Shown here one piece after another: positions 40,423-52,715 of a DNA stretch of 64,000 nucleotides. The notes beneath the pieces were generated by a model. It was not told the DNA's origin. It ran no database searches and saw nothing but the letters and a program-made list of their open reading frames with translations. The DNA comes from Paraescarpia echinospica (Eukaryota > Annelida > Polychaeta > Sabellida > Siboglinidae): the NCBI GenBank assembly GCA_020002185.1, contig CM034531.1, positions 74,981,799 to 75,045,798 on the forward strand, read 5' to 3'. The position numbers were made by a program, and so were the translations under genes. Numbering within the stretch: position 1 is the first letter of the stretch; each line of letters begins with the position of its first letter.

Positions 40423-40890
40423 CTATGTAGTACAGCTGTGCGAAAGTGATCCCGGAAAAAATACCTGGAGACTGTCTGCCATTTGCGAAATGAAGGCGTT
40501 GTCCCGAACAATCTCTATTACTTTGAGGTCCTTGAATGTGTAAACGACTAGGTAGCACACTGACCATCCTGCACAAAATAAGAATCCTTGAATCTGGTAG
40601 AAGTAAGGGTGGCTGTTGTCTAACGTTAAGCCATTGCTGGTAGTGATGATATATGGCACACTTGTCGGTGTGATGACTCGTTCACGTGCTGTGTACGGAC
40701 ACTTCACCTCGACCAAAGAATCTTCATACAGTAGCCGATCCGGAGAACAAGCCAAATGTGGTCGGCTCATGCTAACGACGATGCCATTCTCAGTGGTGGA
40801 CACTCCCTTTAGTTCCTCGTACTTTCAGATGGCTACTGGCTCAAACTTGTTGCCGTGCATGATGGAAGCAGATGTCACATGGTCTTGCTA
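40423..40890 (-). pseudogene. YqaJ-type (lambda exonuclease-like) nuclease
   Basis: Minus strand: SIMHGNKFEPVAI, a TGA stop, then KYEELKGVS, HLACSPDRLLYEDSLVEVKC and PYTARERVITPTSVPYI, then HPYFYQIQGFLFCAGWSVCY and LVVYTFKDLKVIEI. The SPD and ExK (EVK) motifs belong to the PD-(D/E)xK active site of the lambda-exonuclease/YqaJ family, and YxQIQGQ-type sequence follows as usual. The stop near 40829 and the missing N-terminus make it a pseudogene. It is the expected second gene of ISL2EU-type elements, probably for DNA end processing. Confidence 0.82.
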
Positions 40891-41724
40891 GCAGCCAACT
40901 TCTGCAAGTTGGTGGCTGGTGTAGCCCTACTCGTCCAAACATTAATGACTGCACACGCTTGGGTTGACCGTTGGTGCTTTCTTCAATAATAGCTTGTTGC
41001 TAGTGGCTGATTTCGGTGATGTTGTGGTGCTTTAAAACAGTCCTACCAGGGGTTCGACTGTGTAAACGGAACAAAAGTTGTGACATTGGCAGCGTCGGTA
41101 CAAGTTGTGACATTGGTCGCGTCGGTAGAAGTTGTGACATCGGCGATAGGGGTGGCATATCGTTAACATAAGTGAAGTTGGAAGGCCAAACGCTCGCACG
41201 CACAGACACACACGCATACACGCACACCCCACTCGACAGTCTCCAGCTACACCATTTGATACCTCCAACTGCAGCCCCCTTGAAAATCTCACAAAACTTC
41301 AAATTGGTCTATTCAAACGGAAATCTTCCCCAAGCAGGTACCTTTACACGAGAACGAACGCCACCATCACCCCCAACCTACGGACATAGGGTTAGGTAGT
41401 CGTAATTGTGCACCAACTCAACTGTTAAAATATATTTCGTTTTCTTCTGTCAGCAACCTTTCCCCTCCACTTGTTATCGTCGTCTATCTTCCTATATGCA
41501 GCCTTCCGATCTTAATAATTTTATTGCGGTCTGCCCATTTTCACCTCCTCTGCCTTCTTTGGTAGTCGGCCGCCCTCCACCCGCACCAAGGAACTTGTTC
41601 AATTATAAAATACATAATTACTGATTGTTTATCATGCAATTCGGTTATCCCAAAGCTCTGTAAGTATTATTGATTTTGTTAGTTCTGATACTTCAGCTTC
41701 AGCAGCGTTTCAAACATATCATTG
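40891..41724. other. No gene recognised
   Basis: Contains a short tandem motif AAGTTGTGACATTGG / GCGTCGGTA (41070-41150, about three 30-bp copies) and a CACACA/GCACGC stretch (41193-41227). No coding resemblance. Confidence 0.4.
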
Positions 41725-41740
41725 TTATTATTATTATTAT

Positions 41741-41796
<56 letters not shown>

Positions 41797-41800
41797 ATAA
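41725..41800. repeat. (ATT)n/(TAG)n trinucleotide repeat
   Basis: ATT repeats pass into a pure TAG run of about 55 bp directly before the truncated 5' end of the next LINE. Confidence 0.95.
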
Positions 41801-41807
41801 TAGCAGT

Positions 41808-43355
41808 AGAAGTAGCTAAGAAAATAAGGGCTATGAAGGATAGTAAATCACCTGGAATGGATGGGATTCCGCCCGAACTACTATTGGAAATTGTAGAACA
41901 AATTAGCGTACCGCTTGCAACAGTTTTCATTAGAAGAGGGAGTGGTTCCTTTAGAATGAAAAGAAGCAAACATTATACCGTTATTTAAAAAAAGGTTCGA
42001 GAAAAAAGTCAGAGAACTATAGACCAGTGAGTTTAACATCAGTGATTTGCAAATTATTAGAAAGAATAATTAAAGATCACATGGTGGATTTTCTTGTTAA
42101 ACATAACTTGATAAACCCATCTCAACATGGGTTTCTAAACGCGAGGTCATGCTTAACAAATATGTTATGTTTTTGGAAGACATCAATAAGTGGGTAGATG
42201 AGGGATCACCAGTAGATATCATCTACTTAGATTTTCAAAAAGTTTTCGACAAAGTACCACATCAAAGATTACTGCTTAAACTAAAGGCCCAATGCATAGG
42301 AAATGGTATAATAAACAGGATAGAAAATGGCTGATTGACAGAAGACAACGTGTAATAGTTGATGGGGAGGCTTTAAACTGGAAATCGGTATCGAGTGGGG
42401 TACCACAGGGGTCAGTACTAGAACCTATATTATTCTTAATATATATCAACGATTTGGATGATGAAATAACAAGCAAAGTGTTGAAATTTGCGGATGATAC
42501 AAAAGTGCTTCGAAAGATTAAAAGTGATGGGGATAGACAGCATTTACAAGATGATCTTGACAGGTTGATCAAATGGTCTGAAAAGTGGCAAATGCTGTTC
42601 AATTTTGGGAAATGTAAATGCCTCCACGCAGGATATGGGAACGAAGATGTAGAATATACTGTACTAAGTACTACTGTAAAAGAAAAAGACTTAGGGTTAA
42701 CCGTTAGTGCTGATATGAAGGTTTCGGAGCAGTGCGGAATTGCAGCTTCAACGGGAAATCAAATCCTTGGATTAATTAGGCGAAATATAGCGTGTAAGGA
42801 AAAAAAAAAAAATACCGCTGTACAAAACAATAGTGAGGCCTCATTTAGAATATTGTATACAAGGCCTTATTGCAGGATGGACATAGATATGCTAGAAAGT
42901 ATGCAGAGGAGAACAAATTAAAATGATACCAAAACTGAGGGATCTTAGTTATGAAATTCGCCTAAAGGAAAGAATGTGGTTTAAAACACAAGAGACAAGG
43001 GGATTGAGAGGAGATCAGATAGAAGTGTTTACAATAATAAATGGTTATGAAAATATTTATAGAAATTTTTTTTCACTTAAGAAAGATAGAAGGATTAGAG
43101 GACATGAAGTTACATTAGCAAAGGAGCAGTGTAGATTAGACATAAGAAAGTTCTCATTTTCACAAAGGACTATAAATGAATGGAACAGATTATCTCCTGA
43201 TTGTGTGGGTGCTAGTAGCGTGAATATGTTTAAAAATAAAATCGACACATACCTCAGAAGGGCGGGATACACATAGATAAAAGCGTTGGACACTCGATAA
43301 GCCAAAGGGTTTCCTTGTCCACCTAAAGTTAATTCTCTGGGTTAAATCTACTCAT
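41808..43355 (+). mobile_element. CR1-like LINE, copy 2 (5'-truncated)
   Basis: It starts inside the RT domain at AKKIRAMKDSKSPGMDGIPP, continues through motif A YLDFQKVFDK (42223-42252), [13 protein letters not shown] and FADDTKVL, and ends [17 protein letters not shown] (43276) plus a short 3' tail. It is clearly the same family as the copies at 6955-10055 and 58480-61950 but more diverged. Frameshifts lie near 41925, 42175, 42325 and 42810 (in an A run). Confidence 0.85.
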
Positions 43356-43899
43356 TTATATAGGGTTAGAAAGACCAGCTCATTCGGATGATTTCGATCA
43401 TATTCTTTGTGGGCATCGGTGAACTTGTGACGCCTTTTCATTAGCATACATGTAGCGCGTGCAAGAAAAAGTAGCAATTGGCATTGATGTGATTAGAAAA
43501 TGCGGTCAGCTCGATTACTCATCGACGATACAATCGCATGTAGCCCTGACACAAGAATGCACACACACAACCAGTGCGTTCATTCGGGAGATCAGTCAAA
43601 ATCAAGATAACATGGAACGGTTCAGCATAATGATACGACGGCTGACATACACAGTCACTATAAATAGACGAGGAAACAATGAGCAACGCAGACGACAAGC
43701 TCACGCACCGTGCAACAGTTGTATTACATCAGGTAGGTTGATGAGGTTGTGGAGGTGAACAACCCATGTTTTTCACTACCACTTTGACAATTGATGTTGG
43801 CGCGTGCGGCCAATTGTGACGAAAGGCTTGCGAGCTCAGATTTCAACCTGCCAATAGTCGTTTTAAAAAAAGAGTCCGGAACACGAAAGAGCTAAAGAA
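43356..43899. other. No gene recognised
   Basis: Mixed sequence between CR1 copy 2 and the GGAA-rich array. The open frame 43459-43758 has no resemblance to a known family. Confidence 0.4.
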
Positions 43900-45060
43900 C
43901 CAACTCACACAGGAGGGGAGGAAGGAAAATGGAAGGGAGGAAAGAAGGACGAACAAAAGAAGGAAGGGACTGAAGTGAGAGAAGGAGTTGGGAGGGATTG
44001 AAGAAAGGAAAGAAAAAGGGATGGTTGGGAAGGAAGAAAGATATGAAGGACAGGTCGGGGGAGCAAGACGGGAGGAAGGAAGGTAAATAGGAATGATGGA
44101 TGGAAGGAAGGATGGTGGACGAAATAAAGGGAGGAAGGAACGGGGGAGGTAGCATGGAGTGAAGGCAAGAAGAAAGGAAGGTATATAGGAAGGAAAGAGG
44201 TACAGAGAAAAGGAACGACAGAAGGAAGGGAGGAAGGGATGAAGGAAGGAAGAAAGGAAGGTATGTAGGAAGGAACGAGGCATAGAGAAAAGGAAAGACG
44301 GAAGGAAGGAAAGAAGGATGAAGGAAGGAAGAAAAGAAGGTATATAGAAAGGAAGGAGGCACAGCGAAAAGGAAAGACGGAAGGAAGGAAGGGATGAAGG
44401 AAGGAAGAAAGGAAGGTATATAGGAAGGAAGGAGGCACAGAGAAAAGGAACGAAGGGAGGAAGGGATGAAGGAAGGAAGAAAGGAAGGTATGTAGGAAGG
44501 AACGAGGCACAGAGAAAAGGAAAGACGGAAGGAAGGAAAGAAGGATGAAGGAAGGAAGAAAGGAAGGTATGTAGGAAGGAACGAGGCACAGAGAAAAGAA
44601 AAGACGGAAGGAAGGAAAGAAGGATGAAGGAAGGAAGAAAAGAAGGTATATAGGAAGGAAGGAGGCACAGCGAAAAGGAAAGACGGAAGGAAGGAAGGGA
44701 TGAAGGAAGGAAGAAAGGAAGGTATATAGGAAGGAAGGAGGCACAGAGAAAAGGAACGACGGAAGGAAGGAAAGAAGGGATGAAGGAAGGAAGAAAGGAA
44801 TGTATATAGGAAGGAAAGAGGCACAGAGTAAAGGAAAGGCGGAAGGATGAAGGAAGGTATATAGGAAGGAAAGAGGCACAGAGAAAAGGAAAGGCGGAAG
44901 GAAGGGAGGAAGGGGTGAAGGAAGGAAGAAAGGAAGGTATATAGGAAGGAAAGAGGCACAGAGAAAAGGAAAGACAGAAGGAAGGGAGGAAGGAATAAAG
45001 GAAGGAGGAAATAAAGAAGGACGGAAGGAAAGAAGGAACAAATGAACGAACGACCGAATG
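43900..45060. repeat. GGAA-rich minisatellite with a higher-order unit of about 75-85 bp
   Basis: GGAAGGAAG blocks alternate with GAGGCACAGAGAAAAGGAA and GGTATATAGGAAGGAA. The CACAGAGAAAAGG landmark recurs about eleven times between 44200 and 44960. The minus strand is open in all three frames for about 390-480 codons, giving FLPSFIPSFLPSF-like peptides. This reflects the lack of stop codons in CTTCC repeats, not a gene. Confidence 0.92.
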
Positions 45061-47049
<1,989 letters not shown>

Positions 47050-47600
47050 AGCCCCGCTCAGACGACTGACTTCTACAAGTTCTACAACAATCGCCGACAT
47101 CTACAACTTTCCAGTTGTCAGTGTGAGCGCTCCGAATTGCTGGGTACAACTTCTACATCAATTTGTTTGTTGTATCACATTCGAAAAATGAATCTGATCC
47201 AACATTTGTCCTTAGTCTGAGCGCCAACCACAACTCTACGTCACGCACTGTGAGCGCACGTAACTGTTGGATACAACTTCTACAATAGTACGTAATACGA
47301 GCGGCTTCGACCAGCCAATCAGTGTAATCGGCAATCACCATGACAGAATGGAATGGAGAAAAAGAAGAACTGATCGAAATATGGCGGGCGTCCCCCATAC
47401 GTTATGCAACTACAGCAAAGTCGTACACAAACAGGGGGAATACGTATGCGGATGTTTCCCTGATAGCAAAAAACGAACATTGTTTTTTTTTTCATTCGCC
47501 AGTTTCAAAACGAAAAAGGAAAAGACGGTATATACACGGACCGTTATGACAAAGGGTCAGATTTTGCAAGATCATCACGATGGCCGTCCTTTGTAATGTA
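47050..47600 (+). mobile_element. PIF/Harbinger-type fragment with MADF gene start
   Basis: GCCCCGCTCAGACGACTGAC near 47052 and repeats of the theme GTGAGCGC...ACAACTTCTAC (47120-47150, 47245-47285) look like a Harbinger-type end with subterminal repeats. They lead directly into a MADF coding start at 47340. No right terminus or DDE gene follows, so the copy is truncated or internally deleted. Confidence 0.5.
47340..47549 (+). pseudogene. MADF-domain protein N-terminal part
   Basis: MTEWNGEKEELIEIWRASPI and RYATTAKSYTNRGNTYADVS, then LIAKN, fit the MADF (Myb/SANT-like) pattern: Trp, acidic pair, LI, W or V, xxPxLY, then YxNRxxxxxAxxxIA. MADF/Myb-like proteins are the second gene of PIF/Harbinger transposons and help the transposase bind DNA. 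The frame turns basic and ends after 69 codons, so most of the protein is absent. Confidence 0.6.
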
Positions 47601-48667
47601 GTTTATCGGTAAGAATGTGGTAACTGTTATCTCAAGACTAGACTCGACTTGACCACAAATCAGTAGCTGCAGCATGTTGATCAGATAAACCCTCGGATAA
47701 CAGTTATTAGTAATCGATTTGTAAGGTCTAGTTCAATATCATGCCGACACAGCGAGGCTTATCATGTAAAATCAAATATCGCTTGCAATTACTGTGTTAA
47801 TCGCATGGACACTGGGCTCGAGATTGCCTTTACAATAAAATGAAGATACTCCGTTTAGATTGCGGAATAAGCAACGAACGGTATAATTATTCTGTAAAAG
47901 ATAGCGTCTTATGTTGATATACGCCTGACCGGTATAAGTCATAATCTAGTGACACTGGTCTGACCAATAGACCGTGATTTCTCAGTTAAAACCAACATTT
48001 GTCTATAACAACCATTCCAGACCGTGTGAACCACACGAATTTGTTTGCTTATATAAGTCGCATTCAAGACAGCACTGACGACATGTGTCCGATCAAAACG
48101 TCACTGTACTTGTTAGACAGTATACACTATTCTGTCGGAGATATGCATTAAGATCACTTGACCGTGTGAAATGCCACTTGTCAGTTGTTCCTTCTGGTCT
48201 TGTCGCGTCACCATGCGTGTCGTCATTGTCCGCAATAACAGAACTTCCCCTCTATCCTAAATGCAATAATCACCCCTGAATTCAAAGAACGTGTTTGTAG
48301 TCATGTTAAAAATATCATGTTGTATCATAAGATAGTGAGAGTTATAGACAAGAACACCAGACACATTCTTTGATAAAGCTAAAGATAAGATAAAACGTGT
48401 TTCTTTAGCAACTCAGCTGAGTTGGATTCACAATATACAGTCAATAAAAGAATACAATTAATATAGTGAAACTTTACACATTAGTACTACAATCTTCTTT
48501 TTTGCCATTTAATGTTTATTGCCAGTTGTATAACCCCCATAGTATTAAAGAATTAGGATATCCGTTCGTCCGGGTTCTTGGCAAAAGGTAGATATTACTC
48601 CTTCTTATATCATAATTGGTGTGTCTTTTTTCAGGTAGCAGACGATTTAATTTGTGTGTGCTAATTT
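47601..48667. other. No gene recognised
   Basis: No ORF with family resemblance and no repeat identified. Confidence 0.4.
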
Positions 48668-50073
48668 TCATCTTGTTGACATATTTTTTTCACAAGGACA
48701 GTCTCGTCTTTCTTTCAAAGTCTGTAGGCCAACATAACTAAGTCTTTCAGCATAACTTGTAACAGGGAAAACGCATTTTAGAGCTCTTTTCTGTATCATT
48801 TCAGTATTGTCTGACAAGTGTTGAAGTAAATTAGTATGCCACATGGTGCATGCATATTCAAGTACCAGTCTCGCAACCCTGACATATACAGTCACCAGGT
48901 CATTCTGGCTAATTCCAGCTCGTTTTAATTGATACAACATGGATAATCGTTTCCCAGCCTTTTTTTTGCAATATTCTCCACATGTTTATTCCATGTAAGA
49001 TTATGTGAAATTGTAACACGTAGAAGTTTGGCATGGTCTACTTGAGCTACATCCATTCCATTGACCTTTATTTTTGGTATGGTATTTCGGAAATTATCAT
49101 CTTGTGCAAAACTGATGATCATCTCTTTAGATTTTTCAGAATTAATGTTCATGTCATTCTGTTCTGTCCACTTGGCGGCAATGTCAACCGATTCTTGCAT
49201 AGCAGCTGCCCCTTTTCTTTCGCGTATTTCGTATAATGTGCTGTCGTCTACTTAATTATATAACGGAACAGGCGTTTCTAAATCGTTTATGTAGACAAGG
49301 AAACATTTAAGTCCAGATGTGGTTCCCTGTGGTACTCCCCCATTTGGGAGACCAGAATGCGAATATACATTTTCCTATTTTACTTGTTGAGATCTGTCTA
49401 GTAAAAACATTGCCATCCATCTTATAATGTGTGGGGGCAAATCATACAATTGTAGCTTTTCAAGTAACAAAATGATGACCAATGAGGTCAAACGCTTCGC
49501 TAAAATCTAGCATGACAACTCGGATATAAGAATCCAGTTTATCAGTCGCCTCATACCATATGTGTACCATTTCGACGAGAACGCCTGTTGTAGATGTTCC
49601 ACCATTTCCACCAAATTGCCTAGAATGTATTTTCCTTCAATTGTTTCATCCATCCATTTCATTACGATTGACTCAAACACCTTAGCAGCTATTGGAGTCA
49701 GTGATATTGGTCTAATGTCCTTTTCAATCGACATAGGTAGGCTTATTTTTGGCAACGGTATTACGTTCGCCATTTACCATTCCATAGGAAATACTTCTTC
49801 TCGCAGTGATTTATTAAAAATAACAGTTAATGGAGGAGCGAAGGCGTCTGCGTGATTTCTCAACACCCGAGCAGGAATGCTATAAGGCCTTGTATCTTTG
49901 TTCACCTTAAAATTCTGTAATGTTTTAAGAGTTGTCATAACACTGATGACATACTGGTTTGGCAATTCCGCACATACTGTGAATAATTGATTATTGTTTC
50001 CAAGATACAACATAAAACAGTTCAACGCAGTCCGTGAAAGACCGATCCTGTTTGACGGACGTAATCCAAGCAC
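48668..50073 (-). mobile_element. Decayed LINE reverse transcriptase
   Basis: Minus strand, in order: TRPYSIPARVLRNHADAFAP and LTVIFNKSLREEVFPMEW (50073-49774); NVIPLPKI and DIRPISLTPIAAKVFESIVM (49773-49600); LVEMVHIWYEATD, VVMLDFSEAFDLI (motif A, near 49500); then SLYHIW-like decay where motif C is not clear; NINSEKSKEMIISF (49110); KLLRVTISHNLTWNKHVENI; and VYVRVARLVLEYACTMWHTNL (48880). Several frameshifts and stops break it. PISLTPxxAKVFES is typical of one common non-LTR group of marine invertebrates. Confidence 0.78.
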
Positions 50074-50732
50074 CAGTTAGTTAGTATTGCCAATGGTCAA
50101 GGTGTGAGTAAAAATCACCGACATGACCAAAGGCCATCCTTGATTTCACCCACGAACACCGATGAGCTCACGTCATATGGAAATATGGAAGAGAAGAACT
50201 GGAATGAAGACACGACATTTCAAATGATGTGTACGTATCTGTGGCAAGACGCCATATTTTGAAAGATGGGTGATATTATGTATCGATTCCGTGTTCAGTG
50301 TTGCCAATGCGATAATCATACTTGTCAAATAAAACGTGTAACTCCTTTGGTGACAACGCGATGATGTCCATCTGGTTTGCTTTCCCTGTCTCTGTCAGTT
50401 TTATCGCATTGCCTTATTATCATTGTCGTGTAGCACTTTACAATTTTGTTCACTAGTGTTTAGTAGACCTGCCTATGCATTCTGTAATTGTGGGTTTCTC
50501 GTGATGTTTGGTAATGGGAGATGTATTGATGACAACGGCAATTAATTGATGCATGCAGCTGTCATGTGTCGCCGTAGACTATGCTAGGGATGTGGGTTTG
50601 TCACCGTAACAGTGCGTCTTTTATTTGATCACCCAGCCTGCCAGACAGTGGTTGAAGTGTCCATATGGTACAGCACCATAGCCCAATGCCATGACCGCCT
50701 TCTGTAGATGATTGCTATTTCTAGCCACTAAG
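50074..50732. other. No gene recognised
   Basis: No coding resemblance or named repeat. Confidence 0.4.
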
Positions 50733-50972
50733 GGATCATCTCAGAACGTCCGATATCAGACGAAATTACTTTCCTCTGGCCTCAGTCCCCTCTCCTACAC
50801 AGACGAAAATCTGTGAACATTGATATAACAATATCGATATATTATCAATATATTAACGGTCCGACGCGTAAAATATCGATGTCCGACGCCTGACGAAACT
50901 GCCTCTGACCCCTCTCTCCCCAAACGAAAGCAATTTCGTCTACTATCGGACATTGACATTCTGAGATGATCC
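50733..50972. mobile_element. 240-bp MITE with TAA target duplication
   Basis: The left end GGGATCATCTCAGAACGTCC and the inverted right end GGATCATCTCAGAATGTCA extend through GACGAAATTxCTTTC into inverted repeats of about 45 bp. TAA stands on both sides (50730-50732 and 50973-50975). A three-base TAA target with G-rich ends is typical of PIF/Harbinger MITEs. The centre contains palindromic ATATCGATAT sequence. Confidence 0.82.
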
Positions 50973-52500
50973 TAAAGATTTTTTTTAGTCAACAACAATG
51001 TCAATCCAGCCTGGTTCACACCTGGAGTCAAAGGTACTGTGGTTGACTATTAATGTAATATAGTGTATCCGGTGTTACATAACGTCTCATTTAAGGTATC
51101 AGATATGTGAAATAGCATCTCAGTATACAATATTCAGTATACTTTCGCTATATGGAACATGATGGGAGTTGGTCAACCAGTGTTCTTGTATCCGATAGTC
51201 CTTATATCCGTGGGAGCATCAAACAATGCAGCCAAGAAAATGGTTATCATTCTATTCGAGGCCCTTATAACGAGAATTCATTGTATATTTAGTTCATACG
51301 CGAATCCACAAACCCGAGGTAGATCGTTAAACGTCGATTGGTTGTTAGACCAACAACTGATGCAGGAAATCGTTGTACCGCATTTTATTGGTTGATGCGT
51401 TAATTGAGGCGAATTTCAGCTCCGACTTTGTTCAGGAGGATCCAAAGGGGTCGAAATGAAACGTCATCACTGGAACACGGCGATGCCTATTCAGTTATTA
51501 CGATCTTCAATTCTCCAAGTACAGCGTAGGCCTAGCTATATATATAATATAAAAATGTCCTGCCGTTTGTGACATCGTCACCCAATGAGGGGTGAGCGAA
51601 ACGGCTCTCATACACGATTACTGTGGCGTCATCTGGGCAGTTGACCATCACTCAATTATCTCAGACAGTAGAAAGGCCCCCCCCCAAAGCCATGCATATC
51701 AAAATACATAAGTATCATTCAATCACTCATTAACTCATCCACCCAGTCACTCACTGACTCAGTCACTCACTCACTCAACCCCTGACCGAGACGATCGTTG
51801 GGGATTACGTCTGGATGTTTCTTTGACTATGTACCGCCAACGGTCCCACTTCATTTGGCATCATTTGTGAGGGCGACAGGCGGTGACGTCTAGATGGACG
51901 ACGACGACGACGAAGACAAACAAGAAGAAGAAGAGGAAGCAGCTATTGAACAAGGGAAAGTAGATCAAACAAATGTTCTCAGTTCGTACGCGCGGTGGTG
52001 TGAACATTTGCAGTGGCAATAAGCGTTTTAGAAACGGACACTCTCTAGTGGACGGTCCGAAGTTTGATGATCGCTATTTAGTCCGTTCTCAATGTCCTCC
52101 AGCTGCAGACATAAATACGTGTTTGACTTCAGGCAATGATAGAACGACGCGGTTGAATGCTTCAAGTCCTTTCACTGCTGTATGGGTAAATAGCTCAAAT
52201 GATTCACGTCTGTTATCTACGGCATGGTCGAGTATTCAACAACAGTATGAATGAAAGTGTCTACACGGCGTTAAATGTGAGGCGGTTTGGGTTTTTCTTG
52301 GTTAATGACGCGGATTTATGATATTCTACGTTCTTGCACCAAAAGACAGATTTGTTATTTATTTTTGTAATGTAATTGACCTTACATGGAAAATAATTCA
52401 GTGATATGAGAATTGAACTATTTGCTGCGCCTGGGGAAAGATTAACCGATTGCTCTGTCTAAACTCGGCCATTGCCACAATGTAGACTGGCTAGGTTCGG
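50973..52500. other. No gene recognised; simple repeats
   Basis: Includes (CACT)n-like sequence (51718-51778) and a (GAC)n/(AAG)n patch (51897-51945). The 93-codon frame from 51973 has no family resemblance. Confidence 0.4.
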
Positions 52501-52715
52501 TAAACCATCGCTGACTGATTTAGTCCGGTACACTCGTGTACGTAGACTATATACCAACAGAAACTGATCTACTCCGATACACCAACGCAAACTGATTTAG
52601 TCTGATACACCAACGCAGACTGAATTAGTCTGGTACACCAAAGCAGACTGGTTTAGCCTGGTACACCAACAAGAACACTGACCAGCTAGCTCCGGTACAG
52701 TCTGGTCAACCGCGA
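52501..52715. repeat. Degenerate tandem repeat of about 30 bp
   Basis: CTGATTTAGTCTGGTACACC followed by AACGCAGA recurs about six times with substitutions between 52510 and 52705. Confidence 0.8.

Larger units (their letters stand above)
38272..40890. mobile_element. ISL2EU-like DNA transposon: THAP, DDE transposase and YqaJ nuclease
   Basis: A THAP-type zinc finger (plus), a DDE_Tnp_4-type catalytic domain (plus) and a YqaJ-type exonuclease (minus) lie within 2.6 kb. Such a set is known for ISL2EU-type transposons. The transposase and nuclease genes are convergent. A 25-bp minisatellite has grown between the THAP and DDE parts. Terminal repeats were not found by eye. All parts are damaged. 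Confidence 0.7.
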
